DNA of 64,000 nucleotides, from positions 144,638 to 208,637 of the forward strand of contig SVLJ01000002.1 of NCBI GenBank assembly GCA_015067995.1, read 5' to 3'. The translations under genes were made by a program, and so were the position numbers. This document shows positions 39,354-47,203 of this stretch, piece after piece; the stretch's first letter is position 1; each line of letters starts with the position of its first letter. Source of the stretch: Oscillospiraceae bacterium (lineage in GTDB: Bacteria > Bacillota > Clostridia > Oscillospirales > Oscillospiraceae). The notes under the pieces were generated by a model. That model was not told where the DNA came from. It worked only from the letters and a program-made list of their open reading frames with translations, and did no database searches.

Positions 39354-39917
39354 ATGGAAAAGTACATCACGCTGCCCTTAACAGAAGAACTGGCCAAAAC
39401 TCTTCATGCTGGCGATACGGTGTATCTTACCGGTGAACTGTATACATCCCGGGATGCGGGACATAAGCGCATGTGCGAAGCATTGGCGCGGGGAGAAGCA
39501 CTGCCCTTTGATCCGATGAATGCGACTATCTATTATGTGGGCCCTGCACCGGCAAAGCCCGGTCAGGTGATCGGCTCTGCAGGCCCCACCACCAGCGGAC
39601 GGATGGATGCCTATGCGCCAACGCTGCTTTCGGTTGGCGCGCGGGGAATGATTGGAAAAGGCGACAGGCTTCCGGAAGTAGTGGAGGCCATGAAGAAGTA
39701 TACGGGCGTTTATTTTGGTGCCATTGGCGGCGCGGGTGCGCTGCTGGCAAGATGCATTCAAAGGAGCGAACTCGTCGCCTATGAGGATCTGGGGGCAGAA
39801 GCTTTGCGCAGACTGTATGTGAAGGATATGCCTGTGACGGTGATCATCGATTGCTATGGCGGCAACCTGTATGCATCCGGCCGGGCGGCATATCTGGCGG
39901 AACGCCGGAGAAAATGA
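39354..39917 (+). CDS. Class I fumarate hydratase / tartrate dehydratase beta subunit
   Basis: A 187-residue beta subunit. Family motifs are LTGELYTSRDAGHKRM (about 26-41), YYVGPAPAKPGQVIGSAGPTTSGRMD (about 61-86, substrate-binding) and GVYFGAIGGAGALLA (about 118). It begins directly after the alpha stop. In Clostridia the pair usually serves the reductive branch of the citric acid cycle or malate/fumarate use; tartrate remains possible. Confidence 0.94.
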   Translation: MEKYITLPLTEELAKTLHAGDTVYLTGELYTSRDAGHKRMCEALARGEALPFDPMNATIYYVGPAPAKPGQVIGSAGPTTSGRMDAYAPTLLSVGARGMIGKGDRLPEVVEAMKKYTGVYFGAIGGAGALLARCIQRSELVAYEDLGAEALRRLYVKDMPVTVIIDCYGGNLYASGRAAYLAERRRK

Positions 39918-39955
39918 AAAAAGCGGCTTCGCACAATTGGACGGAGCCGCTTTTT
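39917..39955 (+). terminator. Intrinsic terminator of the fumarase operon
   Basis: AAAAAGCGGCT and its complement GCCGCTTTTT, with further pairing in TCCG/CGGA; the T-run is in the 3' arm. The following 39956-40131 has no convincing gene on either strand. Confidence 0.82.
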
Positions 39956-40131
39956 ATAGTACAGCGGGTTAGAGTGCAATCAGTGAGGCAGCGGCAGGAT
40001 TTGCCATCAGAGCTGCAGAATCCAGCAATACATGGTCGCTTACACAGAAACAGCTGTTATGCAGAGTGGGCTGTTTTCGCCCTTTCCGCAGCCAACGTGA
40101 TACATATTGGGTGCAACCTGCGGACGGCTGC

Positions 40132-40159
40132 TTGCTTTTTTGCGGAAATGTAGTAGAAT
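40132..40159 (+). promoter_or_regulatory. Promoter of the esterase gene
   Basis: TTGCTT at 40132-40137 and TAGAAT at 40154-40159 with a 16-base spacer. Confidence 0.6.
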
Positions 40160-40195
40160 GGGACAAGATTAATTGTAAAGAGGGAGGCTGTATTC

Positions 40196-40978
40196 ATGGC
40201 TTTTCTGGAGCTTCACTATTATTCTAAAGCGCTTGATAGAGCGGTTACGGTGAATGTCGTTTTGCCGGAGCGGGTTAAGACGGATCCGGCGGCAGGTATT
40301 CCTGACGGTTCGTATAAAACGGTATACCTTTTTCACGGCTTGAGCAGTGACTACAGTGCATGGATGCGCAGAACCAATATTGAGCGATATGCCGCGGAGT
40401 ATAACATTGCTGTGGTGATGCCAGATGTGGCCAGAAGCTGGTACAGCAATACCCAGTACGGCGCGAATTACTTTACGTTTGTGTCGGAAGAGCTGCCTGC
40501 GGTTTGCCGCGGATATTTTAAGGATATGTCCGACAAACGCGAGGATAACTATGTTGCAGGCCTTTCTATGGGAGGATATGGCGCGCTGAAGGTTGCGCTG
40601 CGTTGTCCTGAGCGGTTTGGCGGCTGTGCGGCATTGTCCGGTTCTCTGGATATTACCCGTGAGGGAAGAGAGGTCAATCTGCCTGAGTGGAGAAGTATCT
40701 TCAATTTCCGGATGGAAGAGCCGTCGGAGCTGAAGGGAACGGAGCATGATATTTTCTCGCTGGCACAGAAAAATGCTGCTGCGGGATTGCTGTTCCCGAA
40801 GCTGTATATGTGGTGCGGAACAGAGGATGCATTGATCCGGATAAATCGCAAGTATCACGATTTGTTGACGGAACTGGGAGTAGATCACCGCTATGAAGAG
40901 TCGGAAGGTGACCATAGCTGGAAATGGTGGGATCTCCACATTCAGGATGCTCTCCGCTATCTGCTGAAAGAGGACTGA
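40196..40978 (+). CDS. Esterase D / tributyrin esterase-like alpha/beta hydrolase
   Basis: A 260-residue esterase of the EstA/FrmB/antigen 85 group. TVYLFHGLSSDYSAWMRRTN (about 42-61) forms the oxyanion region; GLSMGGYGALKVAL (about 121-134) holds the nucleophile serine; the acid is near 207 (GTEDALI) and the histidine is in EGDHSWKWWD (about 240). Relatives cleave short acyl esters, S-formylglutathione or feruloyl esters. It has no signal peptide. GAGGGAGG lies before the ATG. Confidence 0.92.
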   Translation: MAFLELHYYSKALDRAVTVNVVLPERVKTDPAAGIPDGSYKTVYLFHGLSSDYSAWMRRTNIERYAAEYNIAVVMPDVARSWYSNTQYGANYFTFVSEELPAVCRGYFKDMSDKREDNYVAGLSMGGYGALKVALRCPERFGGCAALSGSLDITREGREVNLPEWRSIFNFRMEEPSELKGTEHDIFSLAQKNAAAGLLFPKLYMWCGTEDALIRINRKYHDLLTELGVDHRYEESEGDHSWKWWDLHIQDALRYLLKED

Positions 40979-40997
40979 TGGCAGGACTGCGGTATGC

Positions 40998-41026
40998 TTG
41001 ACAGATGCGCTGCAGTTTGCTATATT
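40998..41026 (+). promoter_or_regulatory. Promoter of the glpP operon
   Basis: Perfect TTGACA at 40998-41003 and TATATT at 41021-41026, 17-base spacer. RNA would begin near 41033, just before a terminator hairpin. Confidence 0.88.
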
Positions 41027-41035
41027 AAAATAAGA

Positions 41036-41083
41036 GCAAGAGAGCGGAATGTACAGGGTGTATTCTGCTCTCTTGCCTTTTTT
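41036..41083 (+). terminator. Leader terminator of glpP, candidate autoregulatory GlpP target
   Basis: GCAAGAGAGC (41036-41045) pairs with GCTCTCTTGC (41067-41076) and pairing continues inward to a three-base AGG loop, about 19 pairs in all; C then TTTTTT follows at 41078-41083. It lies between promoter and glpP start. AAGAGAGC at the base and TACAGG plus TGTAT at the tip are shared with the leader hairpin at 9836-9890. Confidence 0.88.
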
Positions 41084-41108
41084 GCAATGTCTGAAAGGTG
41101 GATGCGGA

Positions 41109-41672
41109 TTGCTGAAGATAAAAGAACTCCTGATGGATGCGCCCATCATTGCTGCGGTGAAGGATGGCGCGGGACTGCAGAAGGCGCTGGAATCCGACTG
41201 TAAGGTGATTTTTCTGCTGTACGGAACGATTCTGAATATAGACACACTGGTGCGGCAGGTACAAAGCTGCGGGAAGCTGTGTGTGGTACACATTGATCTG
41301 GTGGATGGCCTCAGCAACCGGGATATCGCTGTGGATGGACTGGTGAAGCTCTGCAATCCGGATGGGATCATTTCCACACGGGTGCCGCAGATCCGCCGGG
41401 CACAGCAGCTGGGAATCCTTGCGATCCAGCGCACATTTATGCTGGATTCCATTTCTCTGCAGAACCTGCTGACGCAGATTGAGAGCCACAGGCCGGATTT
41501 CATTGAAGTCCTTCCCGGAATTATCCCGGGGGTGATTCGGGAGATCACGGAAAAAACCACTATACCGCTGATCGCGGGCGGATTAATCCGCAGTAAGCAG
41601 GATGTGATTCAGGCGCTGCAGGCAGGCGTCATAGCGGTGTCTACCACATGCCGGGATGTCTGGCAGATGTGA
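41109..41672 (+). CDS. glpP: Glycerol-3-phosphate-responsive antiterminator GlpP
   Basis: A 187-residue GlpP. The TIM-barrel-like family segments are clear: CVVHIDLVDGLS (about 60-71), PDGIISTRVPQIRRAQQLGI, AIQRTFMLDSIS, RPDFIEVLPGIIPGVIREI (about 131-149) and PLIAGGLIRSKQDVIQAL. In Bacillus, GlpP bound to glycerol 3-phosphate lets RNA polymerase pass leader terminators of glp genes. A TTG start at 41109 is chosen because AAAGGTGG lies 7 bases upstream; the first in-frame ATG (41133) has no ribosome site, and earlier ones fall in the leader hairpin. Confidence 0.93.
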   Translation: MLKIKELLMDAPIIAAVKDGAGLQKALESDCKVIFLLYGTILNIDTLVRQVQSCGKLCVVHIDLVDGLSNRDIAVDGLVKLCNPDGIISTRVPQIRRAQQLGILAIQRTFMLDSISLQNLLTQIESHRPDFIEVLPGIIPGVIREITEKTTIPLIAGGLIRSKQDVIQALQAGVIAVSTTCRDVWQM

Positions 41673-41682
41673 GAGGTGCGAA

Positions 41683-42258
41683 ATGCATATACTTTGGGAT
41701 TTTGACGGTACACTGATGGATACCTATCCTGCCTATGCAAGAACCTTCAAACAAGCGCTGGATGTGCCGCAGTCGGAGGAGGAGATCTTCTCGCTGCTGA
41801 AGGTTACTTTTGGGCATGCCTTTCAAGCCCTCGGTCTCAGCAGAGAACAGATTGAGCGTCTTCGTTTTCTGGAACGTCGGTTGGAGCCGGAGGAATTCAA
41901 ACCGTTTCCTGATGTGGAAAAGGTGCTGGCTGCGGCGGAGCTCAATGTGATCATGACCCACAAAAATCGGGATGGAGCGCTGAAAATCCTGAGGGCGCAT
42001 GGACTGGAAAAATACTTTACAGAAATTGTCACAGCGGATGATGGATTTCCACTAAAGCCTGATCCTGCCAGCTACCGGTATCTGCACGAAAAATACCGTC
42101 TGGATTTGGCGGTGGGCGACAGGGAACTGGATATTCTGCCGGCCAAGGCCATCGGAATCAAAACCTGTCTGTTTCAGAACCATACCCCGGGTGCAGATTA
42201 TTATGTGGACAGCTATGAGAATTTCTTTTCCGTCGTGGGACGAAAGAACGATGTATGA
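41683..42258 (+). CDS. HAD family hydrolase (phosphoglycolate phosphatase-like)
   Basis: A 191-residue HAD phosphatase. Motif I is LWDFDGTLMDTYP (nucleophile D7 and acid D9), motif II MTHKNRDG (about 86), motif III lysine in LKPDPASY (about 127) and motif IV VGDRELDI (about 146). A helical cap lies between I and II, as in subclass C1. The substrate is not evident; small phosphoesters such as glycerol 3-phosphate or phosphoglycolate are plausible. It follows glpP by 10 bases with GAGAGGTG before the ATG. Confidence 0.9.
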   Translation: MHILWDFDGTLMDTYPAYARTFKQALDVPQSEEEIFSLLKVTFGHAFQALGLSREQIERLRFLERRLEPEEFKPFPDVEKVLAAAELNVIMTHKNRDGALKILRAHGLEKYFTEIVTADDGFPLKPDPASYRYLHEKYRLDLAVGDRELDILPAKAIGIKTCLFQNHTPGADYYVDSYENFFSVVGRKNDV

Positions 42259-42275
42259 ATACAGGAGGAACTGAA

Positions 42276-43574
42276 ATGGCAAAGACTTCTCTGATCGCAA
42301 CGGGCGATGTGTTTATTACCCGGAGACTGGGTGCCAACGGTTATGACGGTTTCGAGGAAGTGGCGGAGATCATTCGCGCACATGATGTGGGTTTTACCAA
42401 TCTGGAAATGACCTTCCATGATGCCGAAGGCTTTCCTGCTGCAGAGAGCGGCGGTACCTGGGCCATGATGGAACCCGCTGCGCTGGACGATGTGCAGCGT
42501 TACGGCTTCAATATTTACAATACCGCCAACAACCATTCCGGAGACTACGGTACTGGCGGCGTTCTGGCCACCATCAGGCATTTGAAGGAGCGTGGCATGG
42601 TATTCTCCGGTACCGGCGCCAATCTGGCAGAGGCATCCCGTCCCTGCTATCTGGATACGAAGTATGCCCGTGTGGCGCTGATTTCTGCAAGCGCCTCCTT
42701 CCATGCGGCGGAGGCTGCCGGCAGCCAGAGCCCCGATCTCCCCGGCCGTCCGGGACTGAACCCCCTGGGTACTGTCAAGCGGTATCATGTGGATCCAGAG
42801 ACCTTCCGCTCTCTGGAGGAGATCGCCTACAAGCTGGGCATTCACTCCTCCCAGAGCGCCAGCATCAAAAATGGCTATACCAGTCCTCCGCCGGAAGGCA
42901 CCTTCAAGTTTGGCGCCGAGAACTTTGTCATGGATACGGAGAACTTTCAGGAGACCAGACCCGCTCCCGGGGATATGAAGCGGATCGCGGCAGAGATCGA
43001 AGAGGCCAAAAAGCAGGCGGATATCGTGCTGGTGAGTATCCATGCACATGCAGCCAAGGCGCTGTGCCCTCAGAATATCCCGGCAGAATTTCTGGAGACC
43101 TTTGCCCGTGCCTGCGTGGATGCCGGTGCGGACGCCATCCTGGGTCATGGTCCCCATGAGCTCCGCGGCATTGAGATCTACAAGGGCAAGCCTATTTTCT
43201 ACAGCCTCGGCAACTTCATCTTCCAGACCGAGACGGTGTCTACCCAGCCGGTGGATGCCTATCTGAAGAAAGGAATGCCGGCGGATACCAAGGTGGGTGC
43301 TTATATGGCCAACCGCAGCGCCAACGGCACCCGCGGTTATGGCACCCAGAAGCCCATCTGGAAAGCTGTCATGGGTGCATTTACCATGGAGGATGATAAG
43401 GTGACGGGTGTTACCCTGTACCCGGTGGATCTTGGCATGGGTATGCCCAGCTCCAAGATCGGCTGGCCCCGAATGGAGCACGGCAATGAGACACTGGAAT
43501 ATCTGGCGGAGCTCTCCGCTGCCTACGGCACGAAGATCCGCATTGAGAATGGCGTGGGTTACATTGATCTGTAA
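42276..43574 (+). CDS. CapA family protein (poly-gamma-glutamate biosynthesis-type phosphoesterase)
   Basis: A 432-residue metallophosphoesterase-like CapA/PgsA homologue. Motifs: LIATGDVFITRRL (about 6), FTNLEMTF (about 44), NTANNHSGDYG (about 84-94), SIHAHAAKALCP (about 258), GHGPHELRGIEIYKGKPIFYSLGNFIF (about 292). Classical CapA is membrane-anchored for capsule polymer export, but no signal or membrane segment is present here, so this is probably a cytosolic enzyme of unknown substrate. AGGAGGA precedes ATG 42276; another ATG at 42255 overlaps the upstream stop. Confidence 0.88.
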   Translation: MAKTSLIATGDVFITRRLGANGYDGFEEVAEIIRAHDVGFTNLEMTFHDAEGFPAAESGGTWAMMEPAALDDVQRYGFNIYNTANNHSGDYGTGGVLATIRHLKERGMVFSGTGANLAEASRPCYLDTKYARVALISASASFHAAEAAGSQSPDLPGRPGLNPLGTVKRYHVDPETFRSLEEIAYKLGIHSSQSASIKNGYTSPPPEGTFKFGAENFVMDTENFQETRPAPGDMKRIAAEIEEAKKQADIVLVSIHAHAAKALCPQNIPAEFLETFARACVDAGADAILGHGPHELRGIEIYKGKPIFYSLGNFIFQTETVSTQPVDAYLKKGMPADTKVGAYMANRSANGTRGYGTQKPIWKAVMGAFTMEDDKVTGVTLYPVDLGMGMPSSKIGWPRMEHGNETLEYLAELSAAYGTKIRIENGVGYIDL

Positions 43575-43586
43575 GGGAGATGCGGC

Positions 43587-44186
43587 ATGAAGAAGATCCT
43601 GTTTATAGGCAACAGCTATACATATTACAACGATATGCCCCAGCAGATTTTTGCGCCTAAGGCTGCTGCCGCCGGACTGGCGGCAGAGGTGACGGCTGTC
43701 ACAAAAGGTGGTTGGACACTGTCCAAGTTTGCCGATCCCGAGGATGAGGAAGGGAAGCGGCTGCGTGCCGTTGTGGAAGGGCAGCGCTATGACTATGTGG
43801 TGCTGCAGGAGCAAAGCTGCAGACCGGTGGTGAACCCTGAGAAATTTTTTGATGGCGTCGGTGAACTGAAGATGTTGCTGTCCGGGCAGGCGGATCAATT
43901 TTTTCTATATGCCACCTGGGGCAGAAAGCCGGGGAATGAGAAGCTGCAGGAGCTGGGGCTCACCAATGAGGAAATGACAGAGCAGTTGGCAGCGGCTTAT
44001 GATGAGGCCGGTAAGCGTTTCGGTATGCCGGTGGCACACGCGGGCAAGGCCTTTGCTGCCTATCGGGCAAAGAATCCGGATGCGGAGCTCTACGACCCGG
44101 ATGGATCTCATCCTTCCGACAAGGGCAGTGAGATCGCGGCAGAGACGATTCTGGCGACCATCCTTGGTCAAACAGAAAGGGAATGA
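43587..44186 (+). CDS. SGNH-like hydrolase (DUF4886-type)
   Basis: A 199-residue protein with the SGNH block I motif FIGNSYTYYNDMP (serine at about 10), a YDYVVLQEQSCRP block (about 70-82), and a C-terminal DPDGSHPSDKGSEIAAETI carrying the aspartate-histidine pair near 174-177. This variant (GNSYT rather than GDS, LQEQS) is found in DUF4886-like proteins of gut bacteria. No export signal is present. It lies 12 bases behind capA and overlaps or abuts the next gene. Confidence 0.85.
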   Translation: MKKILFIGNSYTYYNDMPQQIFAPKAAAAGLAAEVTAVTKGGWTLSKFADPEDEEGKRLRAVVEGQRYDYVVLQEQSCRPVVNPEKFFDGVGELKMLLSGQADQFFLYATWGRKPGNEKLQELGLTNEEMTEQLAAAYDEAGKRFGMPVAHAGKAFAAYRAKNPDAELYDPDGSHPSDKGSEIAAETILATILGQTERE

Positions 44187-44188
44187 TG

Positions 44189-44995
44189 ATGGGGCAGATA
44201 AGTGAAAAGCGGCTGTTTCTGTTGGATATGGATGGCACCATCTATCTGGATGAGGAGCTTTTCCCGGGCACCAAGCCGTTCCTGGCAGATGTGAAGCGAC
44301 TGGGGGGGCGGTATCTCTTCCTGACAAACAATTCCTCCAAGTCTGTCAAGGCATATGTGGAGAAGTTGGGACGGCTGGGGATTGCAGCCACGGAGGAGGA
44401 TTTTCTCACCTCTGTAGATGCCATGATCGATCATCTGCGGGGAAGAGAACCGTATCGCCTGTGCTATGTCTTCGGCACGGAGAGCTTTCGCAGCCAGTTG
44501 GCGCAGGCCGGCATCCCGGTGACAGATACCTTGTCGGATGCGGTGGATTGTCTGCTCATTGGATTTGATACGGAGTTGACCTTCAAAAAGATAGAAGACG
44601 CCTGTGTTTTGCTGAACCGCGGGGTGGATTTCATTGCCACCAATCCGGATTGGGTCTGTCCTACGTGGTACGGCTCTGTACCTGACTGCGGCAGCGTCTG
44701 TGAGATGCTGTTCCGCGCCACGGGACGGCGGCCGCTGGTCATTGGCAAGCCGCAGCCTGCCATGGTGCAGCTGGCGGTGAAAAAGACGGGCTATGCGCCT
44801 GAGGAGACCGTAATGATCGGTGACCGGCTGTATACCGATGTTGCCAGCGGTGTGAATGCCGGCGTGGATACCATTTTTGTGCTGTCCGGCGAAGGCACGC
44901 TGGAGGATCTGGCGCAGAGCGATGTGAAGCCTGCGTGGACCATGCGGGACATCAGCGAGGTACACAGCAGCTGGCTGGACGCCATGAAAGCCTGA
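44189..44995 (+). CDS. HAD-IIA family phosphatase (NagD/AraL-like)
   Basis: A 268-residue HAD phosphatase, subclass IIA. Motif I is FLLDMDGTIYLDEELFPG, motif II FLTNNSSKS (about 41-49), the C2 cap has LIGFDTELTFKKI, motif III IGKPQPAMVQLA (about 183), and motif IV MIGDRLYTDVASGVNAG (about 204-220). The family includes phosphatases of glycerol 3-phosphate, pentose phosphates and nucleotides. Of three consecutive ATG codons, 44189 is best spaced (7 bases) from AAAGGGA. It is the last gene of the glpP operon. Confidence 0.92.
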   Translation: MGQISEKRLFLLDMDGTIYLDEELFPGTKPFLADVKRLGGRYLFLTNNSSKSVKAYVEKLGRLGIAATEEDFLTSVDAMIDHLRGREPYRLCYVFGTESFRSQLAQAGIPVTDTLSDAVDCLLIGFDTELTFKKIEDACVLLNRGVDFIATNPDWVCPTWYGSVPDCGSVCEMLFRATGRRPLVIGKPQPAMVQLAVKKTGYAPEETVMIGDRLYTDVASGVNAGVDTIFVLSGEGTLEDLAQSDVKPAWTMRDISEVHSSWLDAMKA

Positions 44996-45005
44996 TATGA
45001 AGAAA

Positions 45006-45035
45006 CGAGCCCCGGTCGATTCAGACCGGGGCTCG
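45006..45035. terminator. Hairpin between convergent operons
   Basis: CGAGCCCCGGTC pairs perfectly with GACCGGGGCTCG around a 6-base loop; no T-run on either side, so termination may be partial. Confidence 0.7.
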
Positions 45036-45044
45036 CTGCGTGTA

Positions 45045-46241
45045 TCATCGTTTTGCCATCAGGCGCTTCATGCCCTGCGCAAGTCCCTCTGCGGAGAGAT
45101 CGTACATTTTGAACATATGGCCCAGCTGCCAGTGGGTCTGCGTCCAGTAGTTTTCCACCGTGGGCATCGGCTCGGGATTCAGCCAGATGAGATAGGGGTA
45201 CTGCTTCCGGAAGATTTCAAACCAGTCAAGGCCGGAGCGGGTGTAGGTGCCGCTCTCCCAGTTGTAATATTTATCCTTAAGCTCGTAAGGGTTCATGGCG
45301 GCGTCGCCCACAATGATGACCTTATAGCTGCTGTCGTACTGCCGCAGCACCCATTCTGTGGACACCTTTTCCGTGTAACGCAGGCTGGGAGTCTCATAGA
45401 GGTTGTCGTGGATGCAGTTGTGGAAATAGTAGGTGTGCAGCTCCTTGAAATGATTGGATTTGGTAGCTGCCTGAAACAGCATGCTGCACAGACCGGAATA
45501 ATAACTCATAGAACCGCCGGAATCCATCAGCAGCAGCACTTTTACGGCATTCTTTCGCGGATTGCGGTAGCGTACCTGCAGTGTGCCTGCGTTGTCGCAG
45601 GTATCCCGGATGGTATTGTCCACGTCCAGCTCCTGCACGTTGCTGTCGTTCTGAATGGACATTTGCCGCAGCATCCGGAAAGCCATCTGAAACTGGCGGG
45701 TGTCAAGGCGATTATCTTTACGGAAATCCCGGTATTTTCGTTCACCGGCCACCATCATGGCGGTGCGGTGGCGGCTCTCGCCGCCGATACGGATGCCGTT
45801 GGGATGCCAGCCGCTGTTGCCCCATGGAGAGCGGCCCTGCGTGCCCACCCAGTAATTGCCGCCGTTGTGTTCCTCCGTCTGTTCCTTCAGACGTTCCTCC
45901 AGAAGACGGAGCAGCTCATCCAGAGATTCCTCAGGGAACCCCTGCGCCCGCAGCTCTTCGATGGTACGCGCCAGATCTTCGGAGGGATGATTCAGCCATT
46001 CCAGCAGCTCCTCCGGCAGCTCGCCCTGATAGGGAACATCCCGGAAGAACTCCAGAAAGACCTGATCGAACCGGTCGAATTCTGTTTCGTTTTTCACGAC
46101 GATGGCGCGGCAGAGGTGATAGAAGCCTGTCAGGGTGGAGTGGTGAAGCCCCTTTTCCATGGCTTCCATAAGGGTCATCCACTCATTCAAGGAAACATCC
46201 ATACCGCGGCTGCGCAGCAGATAGAAAAATGAAGCAAACAT
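45045..46241 (-). CDS. VWA domain protein of a MoxR-VWA pair
   Basis: A 398-residue soluble protein with a helical N-terminal half and a C-terminal von Willebrand A domain (about 215-395). The metal site (MIDAS) is LLLMDSGGSMSYYSG (about 237-251), with the later VIIVGDAAMNP aspartate. Its partner MoxR-type ATPase is encoded directly upstream (3-base gap). Such pairs act as a metal- or cofactor-loading chaperone system in several studied operons, but no client gene is adjacent here. Confidence 0.9.
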   Translation of the reverse strand: MFASFFYLLRSRGMDVSLNEWMTLMEAMEKGLHHSTLTGFYHLCRAIVVKNETEFDRFDQVFLEFFRDVPYQGELPEELLEWLNHPSEDLARTIEELRAQGFPEESLDELLRLLEERLKEQTEEHNGGNYWVGTQGRSPWGNSGWHPNGIRIGGESRHRTAMMVAGERKYRDFRKDNRLDTRQFQMAFRMLRQMSIQNDSNVQELDVDNTIRDTCDNAGTLQVRYRNPRKNAVKVLLLMDSGGSMSYYSGLCSMLFQAATKSNHFKELHTYYFHNCIHDNLYETPSLRYTEKVSTEWVLRQYDSSYKVIIVGDAAMNPYELKDKYYNWESGTYTRSGLDWFEIFRKQYPYLIWLNPEPMPTVENYWTQTHWQLGHMFKMYDLSAEGLAQGMKRLMAKR

Positions 46242-46244
46242 GGC

Positions 46245-47054
46245 TCACCGCTTGTTCTGGGCAAGGGTACGAAGATCCTTGTCCTTTTTCAGCAGAACAC
46301 CGGCGAAGGGAATGTCGCGCTTGATGCAGTCAGGGTCCACGCCGCCGGCCACCAGTGCCCGCAGCCAGTCCACCAGTTCGGAGGTGCTGGGCTTTTTTTC
46401 GAGGCCGCGCAGCTCGCGCACCCAGTAAAAGGCAGTCAGCGCCTGCTGCACCAGTTTTTTGTCCAGCTCACCGAAATGCACCCGGACGATTTGCTCCATC
46501 TGCTCCTGATTGGGAAACTCGATATAGTGGAATACGCAGCGGCGCAGGAATGCATCCGGCAGTTCTTTTTCTGCGTTGGAGGTGATGATCACGATGGGGC
46601 GCTGCTTTGCCCGGACAGTTTCGCGGGTTTCGGGAATATAGAATTCCATTTGATCCAGTTCCCACAGCAGGTCGTTGGGGAACTCCAGATCGGCCTTGTC
46701 GATCTCGTCAATGAGGAGCACCACCTGCTCCTCGCTGCGGAACGCCTCGCCCAGCTTTCCCAGCTTGATGTATTTGGCAATGTTGTCCACGCCTTCGTTG
46801 CCGAACTGGCTGTCGTACAGGCGCTGCACGACATCGTAGACGTAGAGTCCGTCCTGTGCCTTGGTGGTGGACTTCACGTTCCAGATGATCAGCTGCTTGC
46901 CCAGCGCGTCGGAGACGGCCTGCGCCAGCATGGTTTTGCCGGTGCCGGGCTCGCCTTTGATCAGCAGCGGCTTCTGGAGGGTGACGGCAATGTTCACGGC
47001 GGTCATCAGTTCAGAGGACGCCACGTATTGACTGGTTCCGGTAAATGCTTTCAT
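46245..47054 (-). CDS. MoxR-like AAA+ ATPase
   Basis: A 269-residue AAA+ ATPase of the MoxR clade. Walker A is GEPGTGKTML (about 34-43), Walker B LLIDEIDKAD (about 110-119), and the DPF-like LPDAFLRRC with arginine finger region near 160. A helix 2 insert typical of MoxR lies between. It is expected to form a ring and remodel a protein partner with the VWA protein encoded next. The ATG at 47054 has GAGGAA eight bases before it; the longer frame to 47096 lacks a ribosome site. Confidence 0.92.
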   Translation of the reverse strand: MKAFTGTSQYVASSELMTAVNIAVTLQKPLLIKGEPGTGKTMLAQAVSDALGKQLIIWNVKSTTKAQDGLYVYDVVQRLYDSQFGNEGVDNIAKYIKLGKLGEAFRSEEQVVLLIDEIDKADLEFPNDLLWELDQMEFYIPETRETVRAKQRPIVIITSNAEKELPDAFLRRCVFHYIEFPNQEQMEQIVRVHFGELDKKLVQQALTAFYWVRELRGLEKKPSTSELVDWLRALVAGGVDPDCIKRDIPFAGVLLKKDKDLRTLAQNKR

Positions 47055-47161
47055 ACTTTTATTCCTCGCATATATGGATTGAATGGCTTTCCGCAATAGT
47101 ATAACACAAAATTGCCCATGGGAAAGCCTGCATTGCGGGAAAAATTGAAAAAACTGTATGA

Positions 47162-47196
47162 TAATGAAGAAAATGGCCGCGTCCGAAGACGCGGCC
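47162..47196 (-). terminator. Intrinsic terminator of the manganese catalase gene
   Basis: Minus-strand GGCCGCGTC, loop TTCG, GACGCGGCC, then ATTTTCTT. Confidence 0.82.
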
Positions 47197-47203
47197 TGCC
47201 GGA

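Noticed and set aside
39969..40166. Open frame of 65 codons on the minus strand between the fumarase and esterase genes
   Set aside because: No ribosome site, composition unlike real genes here, and it overlaps the esterase promoter.
42213..43898. Open frame of 561 codons on the minus strand
   Set aside because: Antisense to the CapA-like gene; no recognisable domain and no ribosome site.
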